From: Arachnia propionica
Lineage (GTDB): Bacteria; Actinomycetota; Actinomycetes; Propionibacteriales; Propionibacteriaceae
Length of the DNA: 64,000 bases
Direction: 5' to 3'
Assembly (NCBI RefSeq): GCF_003859805.1
Contig: NZ_RQZG01000003.1
Span: forward strand, 1-64,000
Both the position numbers and the translations under genes were made by a program. Of this stretch, positions 17,689 through 26,208 are shown piece by piece. The first letter of the stretch is position 1. Each line of letters opens with the position of its first letter. The notes under the pieces were generated by a model that saw only the letters and a list, made by a program, of their open reading frames with translations, did not search any database and was not told where the DNA came from.

Positions 17689-17718
17689 ACAGATCGCCGT
17701 TTCCCCTCGGCGATCTGT
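17689..17718 (-). promoter_or_regulatory. Perfect hairpin in the subtilase leader
   Basis: ACAGATCGCCG (17689-17699) and CGGCGATCTGT (17708-17718) are perfect 11-base complements around an eight-base loop, 45 bases upstream of ATG 17644. It could be an operator or an RNA hairpin affecting expression or stability of the protease mRNA. It does not terminate any gene that enters from upstream, since the PTS operon already has its own terminator. Confidence 0.45.
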
Positions 17719-17812
17719 TGGCTGTGACGCCCAACCGGCACCGCAGCCCTGCTCAACCTATCAAGACATGTGCCCAGAAGTTGACGTCGTCCAAAAGTCA
17801 ATGGACACAGGT

Positions 17813-17838
17813 GGGGGACCCGCCGTGACGGGTCCCCC
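17813..17838 (-). terminator. Terminator of the PTS operon
   Basis: GGGGGACCCG (17813-17822) and CGGGTCCCCC (17829-17838) form a perfect 10-bp stem with a six-base loop, starting 12 bases after the EIIBC stop (17851). There is no strong T tract on the minus strand. Confidence 0.72.
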
Positions 17839-17850
17839 TGCATGTCCTGT

Positions 17851-19683
17851 TCAGACCGAGGCCAGGCGTCGTCTCATGCCCTCGGCGTACTGCGCGGCCT
17901 CCAGCCCCGCCACGAGGTGCCAGGTGTTCTCCCCCACCTGGACCAGCCCGGGCAGACCGGCACGCGACAGCGCCTCGGCGTCGACGAGGGAGTCGTCGGC
18001 CACCTCCACCCGCAGACGGGTCTCGGCGATCGGCTCGACGGCGCGGACATTGGCCTCGCCACCGAGTGCGGTGAGCCACTGCCGGGCCTGGTTGGTCTCC
18101 ACGTCACTGACGACGATGACCCGGGGCTCGGGCTCGCCACTGGTCTTCTCGGCGGCCCGCCTCGTGGCCTCACGCTGCTCCGGCGTGCGGTAGTCGGAGA
18201 TGATGACCAGCACCATCGCGACGACGAAGGCCGCGGCGATCGAGATGACGTAGATCCACATCGGATTGAACACCGGGATGGTGAACAGCGAGGTGAAGGC
18301 GAAGGCCTCCGTGGTGACCCCACGCACCTCACCGGTGGTGAACAGCATGCTGAGCGTTCCGATGGTGATGCCACCGACCAGACAGCCGACGAGCATCCGG
18401 GGGTAGATCCGCTTGTAACGCAGGTGGATGCCGTAGAGGCTGGGCTCGGAGATGCCGCCGAACAGACCGGCGGCCAATGCACCCGTCGCGGTCTGCTTCA
18501 TCGTGGCGTCCTTGTCCCTCGTGGCCAGGTAGAGCACACCGGCGGTCGCCCCGAAGCAGGCGAAGTTCCACGTTCCCATCGGACCCTGGATGAAGTCGTA
18601 GCCCAGGTTGTCGATGTTGAGCAGCATCAGCGCGTTGAGCGGCCAGTGCAGGCCCAGCGGCACCAGGAACGGGTAGACCATCGGGATCAGGATCGCGAAC
18701 ACGATCGGGGCGTGGGTGTTGAGCCAGGCCAGGCCGTCACCGATGCCGTTGCCCGCCCAGACCCCGATGGGGCCGAGCAGGAAGGCGGTCAGTGGGACCA
18801 TGATGATCATCGAGAAGAACGGCACGAAGACCATCTGGACGTTCTCCGGGAAGATCCGCTTCAGGAAGCGGTACACCACCGCGAGCAGGGCCGCCATGAG
18901 GAGGGGCACGAAGACCTGGCCGCCGTAGTCGTTGAGCTGCAGGGGCAGGCCGAAGATGTTGACGGTGCAGAACTCCTTGCCGAGGGTGAGGTTCTCGGTG
19001 CAGGTCGTCTCCGCGTAACGGATCATCTGGGTGAACAACCCGGTGCCCTCCCCGGTCTCGGGGTAGATCTTCGAACCGAGCTGGATGAACTCAGGGGTGA
19101 GCAACGACCCCATGATGACCGCACCCAGCCACGGGTCCACGTCGAGCTTCTTCGCGGCGTTGTAGGCCACCGCGATGGGCAGGAAGTAGAACACGCCCCG
19201 CCACATCACATCGAGGAACACCCACGGCGCGGCCTTGTCGGGGGACTGGAAGTCGAAGACCCCGAAGGCGTCCAGCACCGCGCCGGCAGCGAGGATCAGG
19301 GAGGCCCCGAGCAGCACGCCCAGCAGGGGACGGAAGCTGTCCGAGAGGTACTCGAAGAAGGCGTCCAGCCACGCCACCTTGCCGCGCGCCTTGGCACGGG
19401 CCGCGGCCTTGACGTCGGCATCGCTCATCGGTGTGCGGTCGGCCATCTCCGGCAGCGCGTTGATCTCCTGGAAGACGGTGGCCACCGCGCCACCGATGAT
19501 GACCTGGAAGCGGTCACCGGACTGGGGGACGGCCCCCATCACCCCCTTGATGGACTCCACCTGGTCCTGGTCGACGCCACTGGCATCGACCAACTCGAAA
19601 CGGAGCCTGGTGGCGCAGTGCGTCAGTGACTTGATGTTGTCGGCACCGCCGACGGCGGCGACGATCTCGGATGCAGTGCTCAT
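17851..19683 (-). CDS. PTS sugar transporter EIIBC with a second EIIB-like domain
   Basis: The 610-residue membrane protein imports a sugar (glucose/sucrose/beta-glucoside superfamily) and phosphorylates it. The N-terminal EIIB has the phosphorylated Cys23 (SLTHCATRLRFEL). The EIIC domain follows from about residue 115 with about ten membrane segments and the conserved GGISEPSLYGIHLRYKR. The last 90 residues repeat the EIIB fold (AETRLRVEVADDSLVDAEAL), but the active-site Cys is replaced in VEPIAETRL, so this copy cannot carry phosphate. ATG 19683 lies ten bases after the stop of the EIIA-HPr-EI gene, in one operon. The substrate cannot be fixed from sequence; EIIA is of the glucose type. Confidence 0.92.
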   Translation of the reverse strand: MSTASEIVAAVGGADNIKSLTHCATRLRFELVDASGVDQDQVESIKGVMGAVPQSGDRFQVIIGGAVATVFQEINALPEMADRTPMSDADVKAAARAKARGKVAWLDAFFEYLSDSFRPLLGVLLGASLILAAGAVLDAFGVFDFQSPDKAAPWVFLDVMWRGVFYFLPIAVAYNAAKKLDVDPWLGAVIMGSLLTPEFIQLGSKIYPETGEGTGLFTQMIRYAETTCTENLTLGKEFCTVNIFGLPLQLNDYGGQVFVPLLMAALLAVVYRFLKRIFPENVQMVFVPFFSMIIMVPLTAFLLGPIGVWAGNGIGDGLAWLNTHAPIVFAILIPMVYPFLVPLGLHWPLNALMLLNIDNLGYDFIQGPMGTWNFACFGATAGVLYLATRDKDATMKQTATGALAAGLFGGISEPSLYGIHLRYKRIYPRMLVGCLVGGITIGTLSMLFTTGEVRGVTTEAFAFTSLFTIPVFNPMWIYVISIAAAFVVAMVLVIISDYRTPEQREATRRAAEKTSGEPEPRVIVVSDVETNQARQWLTALGGEANVRAVEPIAETRLRVEVADDSLVDAEALSRAGLPGLVQVGENTWHLVAGLEAAQYAEGMRRRLASV

Positions 19684-19693
19684 GTCAGCCTCT

Positions 19694-22279
19694 TCAGAAC
19701 TCATCGACGGGGACCAGGGCGCGGACCTCGGCCGGTGTGCCACAGCCGATGGCCTGTGCGGCCAGCTGACGGCACGTCGCGAGGTCCCAGGCACGAACCG
19801 CTGCCTTGACGGCAGGGATCGCCGGGATGGAACAACTGAGCTCATCGACACCCAGGCCGACGAGGATCGGGACGGCCTGCGGGTCGGAGGCGACCCCACC
19901 GCAGACCCCCAGCCACTTGCCGTGGGCGTGCAGGGCCTCGGCTGCCTGACCGATCAGGCTCAGCACGGCCGGGTTGCAGGGATCCACCTGGCTGGCCAGC
20001 TTGGGATGTCCCCGGTCCATGGCCAGGGTGTAGCTGGTCAGGTCGTTGGTGCCGACGCTGAAGAAGTCGCAGCCGTCCTCGGCCGCGAACTGCCTCGCCA
20101 TCACCGCGACAGAGGGCACCTCCATCATGATGCCGACGCTGACATCGGCCACCGGGGCCGTCCTCTGTCGCTCCTCGTCGAAGATCTGCTTGGTGGCGCG
20201 CCAGTCCTCGATGGTGGCGATCATCGGGAACATGACGTGCAGCTTCGCCCCGGCTCCTGAGGCCTTGAGGACGGCCCGGATCTGGGTGCGCAGCACCTCC
20301 GGCTGCTCCAGTCCGACCCGGATGCCCCGCACACCGAGGAACGGGTTCTCCTCCGCGGGGATCGGCAGGTAGGCGAGCGGCTTGTCCCCGCCGACGTCGA
20401 GGGTGCGGATCACCAGGGGCTGTCCCGGCTGCAACGCCCGGGCACAGTCGGTGTAGATCTGCTCCTGTTCACTCTCGCTCGGCGCAGTGCCGCGACCCAT
20501 GAACACGAACTCGGAGCGCAGCAGGCCGACGCCCTCCGCGCCCTTGCCCATGGCCTGGACGGCATCCTCCACCCCGCCGATGTTGGCGACGACGGCGACC
20601 CGATGACCGTCCCTGGTGATGGCGGGCTCGTCCTTGGCGGCCTCCTCGACCGCCTTGCGTTCGGCCATCCTGGCCTGCCGCTCCCGCAGCTGGGCCACCT
20701 CCTCGTCGGAGACCCCGGTGCGCAGGGTGCCCTTCGTGCCGTCGAGGACCACCAGGATCCCGTCGGCGATGTCCAGGGCGCGTCCCTCGATGCCGGCGAC
20801 GGCGGGGATGTCCAGGGAACGGGCGATGATGGCCACGTGGCTCGAGGCCCCGCCGCCGGTGGTCGCGAACCCGACGACGCGACTGCGGTCCAGCTGGGCG
20901 GTGTCGGAGGGGGTGAGGTCCTCGGCGATGAGGATGGTGTTCTCCGGCAGTTCCTGCCGCTTCGAACGCTGACCGGTGAGTTCCTCCAGCACACGCTGAC
21001 CGACGTCCCGCACGTCCCCGGCCCGGCCGGCCAGGATCTCGTTCTTCAGCCCGGCCAGCTGGTCGGCGAAGGTGTTGAAGGCGGCCCGCCAGGCGAAGGC
21101 GGCGGACTTGCCCTTGTCGATGCCGGATGCGGCCAGGTCGAGCAGCTCCGGGTCGCCCAGGATCTCCTGGTGGGCCGCGAAGATGTCGGCCTTGTCCTGC
21201 GACGCCTCGTCGGCCAGCCGCTTCTCCAGGGCGGACAGGTCGAGCAGGGCCCGGTCGATGGCGGCGTTGAGCTTGCGCCGTTCCTTGTGCCGGTCCTCCG
21301 CGGTCTCCTCCACCTGGATGTCCTCGTGACGCAGCTGCACCACACGCCCGATCCCGAGTCCCGGGGAGGCCGAGGCCCCCAGCAGCAGGTTCCAGTCCCC
21401 GGACCGAGGGCCGACCGGCTCCGCCACGGGCTCGGTGATGGCGGGCATCGCCGTGGTGTCGTCGGTACCGACCACACCGCCGCTCGGCAGCAGTGGGATC
21501 TCCTCACCGAGGCCCTCCTGGATGCCCTGGGAGAGCTCCTCGACCGCCTCGTGCGCGTCGGGGCCGTGTGCGGTGACGACCACCTTCTCGCCACAGGCGA
21601 CGGCCAGCGCCATGATCCCGACGATGGACTTGGCGTTGGCGGAGTCCTCACCCCTTCTCAGCCGGATGTCCGAGCGGTACTTCTTCGCCATCGCGACGAG
21701 GGTGGCGGTGGGGCGGGCGTGCAGGCCGGTCGGGTTCGGCACCAGCAGGGCCTCGGAGGAGGCCTGGACCCCACCGACCGCAGGGCCACCCTCACCCTCG
21801 ACCGCGGCCAACGTCACGGTGGCCGCCTCGGACCGACCCGCCGTGACCAGCCCTGTGGCCGGGGTGATGGCCTCGACGAGCTCGACGTTGCTGACCACCA
21901 CCTGGGTGAGCAGGGACTTGGCACTGCGGGCGACCTGGTCGAGATCGAACTCGATCAGCGTCTGCCCGGCCTCGACCCGTTCCCCGGCCGAGACCTTGGC
22001 CGTGAACCCGTCGCCACCGAGCTGAACGGTGTCGAGACCGATGTGCATGAGGATCTCCAGGCCCTCGGGACTCCTCACGGTGAGGGCATGACGTGATGGC
22101 TGGACGTTCACGACCTCACCGGCGACGGGCGAGCACAGCCGCCCCTCCAACGGGTCGATCGAGAACCCGTCACCCACCATCCTGCGGGCGAACACGGGGT
22201 CAGGCACGTCCTCGATACGCACCATGACACCGGTCATGGGTGCCAGGAGGACCACCCGAGGGGCTTGGTCTTCAGTCAC
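19694..22279 (-). CDS. PTS EIIA-HPr-EI fusion (multiphosphoryl transfer protein)
   Basis: This 861-residue cytoplasmic protein carries the whole phosphate relay from PEP to EIIB. Residues 1-150 are EIIA of the glucose type with His79 (EILMHIGLDTV). Residues 176-260 are HPr with His187 (NPTGLHARPTAT) and the Ser46-type site in SANAKSIVGIMAL. From about 300 to the end is enzyme I with the phosphohistidine in GGGASSHVAIIARS (near 480), then the PEP-binding GVGLLRSEFVFMG, SVGTNDLTSYTLAMD and GVCGGVASDP. GTG 22279 follows GGAAGGA and fits the start of EIIA; the longer frame is not supported. The order resembles NagF-type fusions. With the EIIBC gene it makes a self-sufficient PTS in two genes. Confidence 0.95.
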   Translation of the reverse strand: MTEDQAPRVVLLAPMTGVMVRIEDVPDPVFARRMVGDGFSIDPLEGRLCSPVAGEVVNVQPSRHALTVRSPEGLEILMHIGLDTVQLGGDGFTAKVSAGERVEAGQTLIEFDLDQVARSAKSLLTQVVVSNVELVEAITPATGLVTAGRSEAATVTLAAVEGEGGPAVGGVQASSEALLVPNPTGLHARPTATLVAMAKKYRSDIRLRRGEDSANAKSIVGIMALAVACGEKVVVTAHGPDAHEAVEELSQGIQEGLGEEIPLLPSGGVVGTDDTTAMPAITEPVAEPVGPRSGDWNLLLGASASPGLGIGRVVQLRHEDIQVEETAEDRHKERRKLNAAIDRALLDLSALEKRLADEASQDKADIFAAHQEILGDPELLDLAASGIDKGKSAAFAWRAAFNTFADQLAGLKNEILAGRAGDVRDVGQRVLEELTGQRSKRQELPENTILIAEDLTPSDTAQLDRSRVVGFATTGGGASSHVAIIARSLDIPAVAGIEGRALDIADGILVVLDGTKGTLRTGVSDEEVAQLRERQARMAERKAVEEAAKDEPAITRDGHRVAVVANIGGVEDAVQAMGKGAEGVGLLRSEFVFMGRGTAPSESEQEQIYTDCARALQPGQPLVIRTLDVGGDKPLAYLPIPAEENPFLGVRGIRVGLEQPEVLRTQIRAVLKASGAGAKLHVMFPMIATIEDWRATKQIFDEERQRTAPVADVSVGIMMEVPSVAVMARQFAAEDGCDFFSVGTNDLTSYTLAMDRGHPKLASQVDPCNPAVLSLIGQAAEALHAHGKWLGVCGGVASDPQAVPILVGLGVDELSCSIPAIPAVKAAVRAWDLATCRQLAAQAIGCGTPAEVRALVPVDEF

Positions 22280-22466
22280 GACAGCTTCCTTCCAGGAGAG
22301 CAACGACGCTGTACTTCCCTCAGGAAGGGCTGATGGACCCGGTGCCTGCGTGCAGGAGAGGCCGCCCAGCACTTCCCGCGAGTTGGTGCCACCCTAGCCG
22401 TCTTCAACCCCGGGCGGAAGACATCTTGTGGACAGACCCGGATCGACTCCACAGACCTTCAGATCC

Positions 22467-22484
22467 GTCGGCCGTTTGGCCGAC
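22467..22484. promoter_or_regulatory. Inverted repeat between the PTS and Tad operons
   Basis: GTCGGCC (22467-22473), loop GTTT, GGCCGAC (22478-22484) followed by CTTTTC lies in the 275-base divergent region 22280-22554. It is 71 bases from the cpaB-like start and 188 from the PTS start. As it is between divergent operons it is more likely an operator or leader hairpin than a terminator. Nothing else in this region is recognised apart from the CAGGAGA ribosome binding site of the Tad operon. Confidence 0.4.
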
Positions 22485-22554
22485 CTTTTCGGCTACCAGC
22501 GTGCCTCGTCCCGGACTGCGCTTACCTTACTGCCACCTCAGACAGGAGACAGAG

Positions 22555-23154
22555 ATGTCGAATCCAGTGGTGAAACCACCCAGCCATGCCGGTCGGCAGC
22601 GTCGCCCACGGCTCATCGCCCTCGGCCTGCTGTTCGTGGTGCTGGGCGGTCTCGGAGCTGCGGCACTGTACAACGCCACGCACGAGAGCCGCCCTGCGGT
22701 GGTGATGACCACGGACGTGGTGCGCGGTGACGTCATCGACGCCACCGATCTCAAGGTGGCCGAGGCCCCGGTGGGCCTGGGCGAGTTCTTCCCCGCCTCC
22801 GACCTGGATTCCCTCATCGGCAGGACCGCGAGGTACGACCTTCCGGCAGGCGCCTTCCCCGCACCCCGTCTGCTCGGCGCCCTTCCCGTCCCGGAGGACT
22901 CCGCCGTCGTCGGTCTGGTGCTCGGCCCCGGACGCGTCCCGTCCAAGGAACTGGTCCCGGGGCAGGGCGTGCAACTGGTCGACCTGAACGACGGCACCGT
23001 GGTGGCTGATGCCGTGGTCGTCACCGCACCGCAGCTGCTGGAGGACCACTCCACCAAGGTGCTCGACATCGCCGTGTCCCGGGACCGGGCCGCACGGGTG
23101 GCCTCCCTGTCCGCCCAGGAGCAGGTCGCCCTCTACACGGTGGAGGGCGGCTGA
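22555..23154 (+). CDS. CpaB/RcpC-like SAF-domain protein, first gene of the Tad operon
   Basis: The 199-residue protein has one N-terminal membrane segment (residues 21-41, IALGLLFVVLGGLGAAAL) and an extracellular SAF domain (VVMTTDVVRGDVIDATDLKV, later DLPAGAFPAPRLLG). CpaB/RcpC proteins belong to Tad/Flp pilus systems, where they help assemble or anchor the pilus. ATG 22555 follows CAGGAGACAGAG. Its stop overlaps the next start by one base. It is shorter than typical proteobacterial CpaB, as is usual in actinobacteria. Confidence 0.82.
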   Translation: MSNPVVKPPSHAGRQRRPRLIALGLLFVVLGGLGAAALYNATHESRPAVVMTTDVVRGDVIDATDLKVAEAPVGLGEFFPASDLDSLIGRTARYDLPAGAFPAPRLLGALPVPEDSAVVGLVLGPGRVPSKELVPGQGVQLVDLNDGTVVADAVVVTAPQLLEDHSTKVLDIAVSRDRAARVASLSAQEQVALYTVEGG

Positions 23155-23933
23155 TGTCGATCATCCTGGTCACCGGTGGCCCCGGGGCACCGGGGGTCAC
23201 GACAACCGCCCTGGGGTTGGCCCTGACCTGGCCCGGCGCCGTGCTGCTGGCCGACTGCGACCGCGACCCGTCCCAGAGCATCTCCGCCGGACACCTGCAA
23301 GGTGTACCCCTCGGCAACACCGGGCTGTCAGCCGTCGCACTCGCGGTACGACACGCCGAGGTCCTCGGACCGAAGCTCCTTCCCCTCAGCCTTCCGCTGA
23401 TCCCTGACCCACCTCCGGAACGCCGCTTCCTGCCGGGGTTCAACCGCCCCGAGGCGGTCCGGCTGTTCGACCACGTGTGGGCCGACCTCGCCAACGGCTT
23501 CCGCTGGTTGGGGGACAACCAGGTGACCGTCGTCGTCGATGCCGGACGGGTGGGGGCCGACGGCCTGCCCCCGGATCTGGTGGACGCCGCGGACGCAGTG
23601 CTGTTCGTCAGCCGCAGTTCACTGCGCTCCCTCGCCGCCTCGCGGTTGTACCTGCCCTCACTGCAGGCGGACCTGGAGCGCACCCCGCGGCAACGCCCCC
23701 TCCTGCTCGCTCTGGTGGGCCCCGGCCGCCCCTACGTGGCGACGGAGGTGGCAGCCGAGTTCCAGCTCCCCGTGGTCTGCCTGCCCTGGCAACCGAGGGA
23801 GGCCGCTGTCCTGAGCGACGGCGAACCCACACCTCGTGGGTTCCACCGATCACGGCTGATGCAGGCCTTCACCGATGCCGCCGCCCTGATCAGCCGGGAG
23901 ACCGACGTCGAGCTCCCGGCGGTGAGGCGGTGA
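23154..23933 (+). CDS. CpaE/TadZ-like atypical P-loop protein
   Basis: The 259-residue protein resembles MinD/ParA-type ATPases that position Tad machines (CpaE/TadZ). The N-terminus has GGPGAPGVTTTALGLAL where the P-loop is expected, but the usual Walker lysine is replaced by Val, so ATP hydrolysis is doubtful. A strand-acid element VTVVVDAGRVGADG follows at about residue 125, and VLFVSRSSLRSLAA near 145. The start codon overlaps the previous stop, and the TadA gene follows five bases after its stop. Loss of a canonical P-loop is also known in some TadZ proteins. The role in placing the secretion ATPase is inferred from context. Confidence 0.72.
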   Translation: MSIILVTGGPGAPGVTTTALGLALTWPGAVLLADCDRDPSQSISAGHLQGVPLGNTGLSAVALAVRHAEVLGPKLLPLSLPLIPDPPPERRFLPGFNRPEAVRLFDHVWADLANGFRWLGDNQVTVVVDAGRVGADGLPPDLVDAADAVLFVSRSSLRSLAASRLYLPSLQADLERTPRQRPLLLALVGPGRPYVATEVAAEFQLPVVCLPWQPREAAVLSDGEPTPRGFHRSRLMQAFTDAAALISRETDVELPAVRR

Positions 23934-23938
23934 GACCG

Positions 23939-25366
23939 ATGTCGAACCACGTCACGGAACTGCCCACCCTGGCCGGGGCGTTCGCGGATCTCGGGGATCC
24001 CGGCGGAGGCAGCCCGAACCAGCCCCGGCGAGGAGCCCCGCCCCTGCCACCGTCGGTGAAGGAGGAGATCGACTGGAAGCTGGTCGTGGCGTTGCGACGT
24101 CAGGCCGTGGAACAGATCACCGAGGCCCGCGAGGAATGGGGGAAGCAGCACGGGGTTCCCATGCCGGAGGAGGACCGGCGCATCCAGGGTCGCTCCATCA
24201 TCCGTGCCGTGGTGCGCTCCCACGTCGAACAGCTCGGTAGACAGGGCTCGGCCCTGTGGTCCCTCGAGCTGGAAGGGCGCTACGCCGAGGCCATCGCTGA
24301 TGCGATCTTCGGTTACGGCAGACTCACCCCGGTGCTGTCCATCCCGGAGGCGGAGAACATCGAGATCTCGGGCTGGGACAGCGTCGTCGTGCAGTACCCC
24401 GATGGTCGTCGCGTGACTCACCCACCCGTGGCGGAATCGGACGAGGAACTCATCGAGATCGTGCGTTTCCTGGGTGAGACCGCATCGCCGCCCCGCCCCT
24501 TCGACGACGCCCATCCCACGATGACCCTGGCCCTGGGGAGCCAGTTCCGGCTCCATGCGATCGGGTTCGGTCTCAGTCATCGGCCGAGCGTGATCATCCG
24601 GCAGCACACCTTCACCTCCGTCGATCTCCACGGCCTCTCCCTGCGAGGGATGCTGCCCCTGGAGGTGGCACATTTCCTGTCCCGGGCCGTTCTGGCACGC
24701 AAGTCGATCGTGATCTCCGGGGACCAGGGCGCGGGCAAGACGACGTTGCTGCGGGCACTCATCGCGGAGATCCCTGACAACGAGCGTTTCGGCACCCTGG
24801 AGACCGACTTCGAGCTGCTCACCCATCTGCAGCCGAACCGACGCAACATGCTGGCGTTGCAGGCGCGTTCCGGGATGGGCGAGCAGATCGGTGGCAGGAG
24901 GGTCGGCGACTGGAGCGTCGCGGATCTCATCCCCGAGGCCCTCCGCCAGAACCTGTCGCGCCTGGTGGTCGGCGAGGTGCGGGGCGCGGAGGCCGGGGCG
25001 ATGATGGAGGCGATGGTCTCCGGCGCGGGGACCCTGTCCACCACCCACTCCCACTCGGCGTCATCCACCATCGACCGGCTGGCCGCACGCGTGGCCCAGG
25101 GTGGTGTGCTCGGTGTGGCCGAGGCGATGCGACAGATCGCCCACCACATCGATCTCATCGTTCACGTCCGGTTGGAGGACGACACCTGGCGTGGCGGACT
25201 CCGGCAGCGATTCGTCAGCGAGATCCGGCACCTGACCGGGGCGGTCGAGGCAGGACGGCCCAGCACGCACCTGGTCTACACCAGCGGACCACCCGCCCGG
25301 TTCTCCCCTGAAGCGGAACTGGCCCGGGAACTCTCCCGCTATGCGAGGCCGTCATGGGAGCGCTGA
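23939..25366 (+). CDS. TadA/CpaF-type secretion ATPase
   Basis: This 475-residue type II/IV secretion ATPase powers pilus assembly at the inner face of the membrane. The N-terminal domain covers residues 40-230. The catalytic part has Walker A GDQGAGKTTLLRAL near 260, the Asp box ETDFELLTHL, Walker B LSRLVVGEVRGAEAG and the His box GTLSTTHSHSASSTIDRLA. ATG 23939 follows the previous stop closely; the frame is open upstream only as a shadow of the CpaE-like gene. It overlaps the TadB gene by 13 bases. Confidence 0.93.
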   Translation: MSNHVTELPTLAGAFADLGDPGGGSPNQPRRGAPPLPPSVKEEIDWKLVVALRRQAVEQITEAREEWGKQHGVPMPEEDRRIQGRSIIRAVVRSHVEQLGRQGSALWSLELEGRYAEAIADAIFGYGRLTPVLSIPEAENIEISGWDSVVVQYPDGRRVTHPPVAESDEELIEIVRFLGETASPPRPFDDAHPTMTLALGSQFRLHAIGFGLSHRPSVIIRQHTFTSVDLHGLSLRGMLPLEVAHFLSRAVLARKSIVISGDQGAGKTTLLRALIAEIPDNERFGTLETDFELLTHLQPNRRNMLALQARSGMGEQIGGRRVGDWSVADLIPEALRQNLSRLVVGEVRGAEAGAMMEAMVSGAGTLSTTHSHSASSTIDRLAARVAQGGVLGVAEAMRQIAHHIDLIVHVRLEDDTWRGGLRQRFVSEIRHLTGAVEAGRPSTHLVYTSGPPARFSPEAELARELSRYARPSWER

Positions 25367-26208
25367 CCGCGGCCGGGTGTGGGGTGCTCGTGACGGCGGG
25401 AGTGCTGCTCGTGGTCACCGGGGCGCGACGCAGTGCGCCACCATCGCCCCGGCAGCCCTCCGAGGGTGGCGGCCTGGCCCGGCGCTGGTCCCGGATCGGT
25501 CGTCGGATGCGACTGTGGGTCGGCCTGGTCTCGGGGCTCGGGCTGGCAACGGCGGTGCTCTCCGGGTGGCCGGTCATGGCACTCGTCGTTCCGGCGATCG
25601 GCATCGGGGTGCCCTTCGCCCTGAGCGCTCCACACGACGACGAGGTGGCCGACCTGGCCGCCATCGACCGTTGGCTGCGACTGCTCGGGCCCTCCATCGG
25701 GACGGGGAAGTCCGTGCGGGACGCCATCCTCTCCACGGCCCGACAGGCCCCGGAGAGGTTGCAGGTGCCACTGCAACGGCTGACCCAGCGGATCGACCTG
25801 GGGTGGAACACCCGCGATGCCCTGCTGGCCATGGCCGACGAGCTCGGCTCCCCTGACACCGATGCTCCCCTGGCTGCGCTCGCGATGGCCTCGGACCGGG
25901 GCGGCACGGGTTCCCGGGCACTGCTGGAGGCCTTGACGGACAACACCCGGGCGCGACTCCGGGACGCCCGGACCATGGCGACGGAACGTGCGAAGCCCCT
26001 GACGGTGGTGCGTCAGGTGGTGGCCATCACCACGGTGATCCTGGCGGGGATGGCGCTGTTCTCGCCGGGCTACTTCGCACCCTACTCAACCCCGCTGGGG
26101 CAGGCGCTGGCCCTCGGCGTCACGACGCTCTACGTCGGCTCCCTGGTGCTCCTGCGCCATCGGATGCGTCCCAGCCGTGGGCCCCGCTTCCTCGGAGGTC
26201 GGACATGA
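25354..26208 (+). CDS. TadB-like membrane protein
   Basis: The 284-residue integral membrane protein of the GspF/TadB class has N-terminal membrane segments at about 2-22 and 50-90, a cytoplasmic helical region with DLAAIDRWLRLLGPSIGTGK and DRGGTGSRALLEALTDN, and C-terminal segments at about 215-270. TadB and TadC form the membrane platform that works with TadA. It overlaps TadA by 13 bases and TadC by 4, so translation is coupled. Confidence 0.85.
   Translation: MGALTAAGCGVLVTAGVLLVVTGARRSAPPSPRQPSEGGGLARRWSRIGRRMRLWVGLVSGLGLATAVLSGWPVMALVVPAIGIGVPFALSAPHDDEVADLAAIDRWLRLLGPSIGTGKSVRDAILSTARQAPERLQVPLQRLTQRIDLGWNTRDALLAMADELGSPDTDAPLAALAMASDRGGTGSRALLEALTDNTRARLRDARTMATERAKPLTVVRQVVAITTVILAGMALFSPGYFAPYSTPLGQALALGVTTLYVGSLVLLRHRMRPSRGPRFLGGRT

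Noticed and set aside
22467-22484. Hairpin followed by CTTTTC as an intrinsic terminator
   Set aside because: Both flanking operons start here and run outward, so no transcript ends at this place; kept only as a possible operator.
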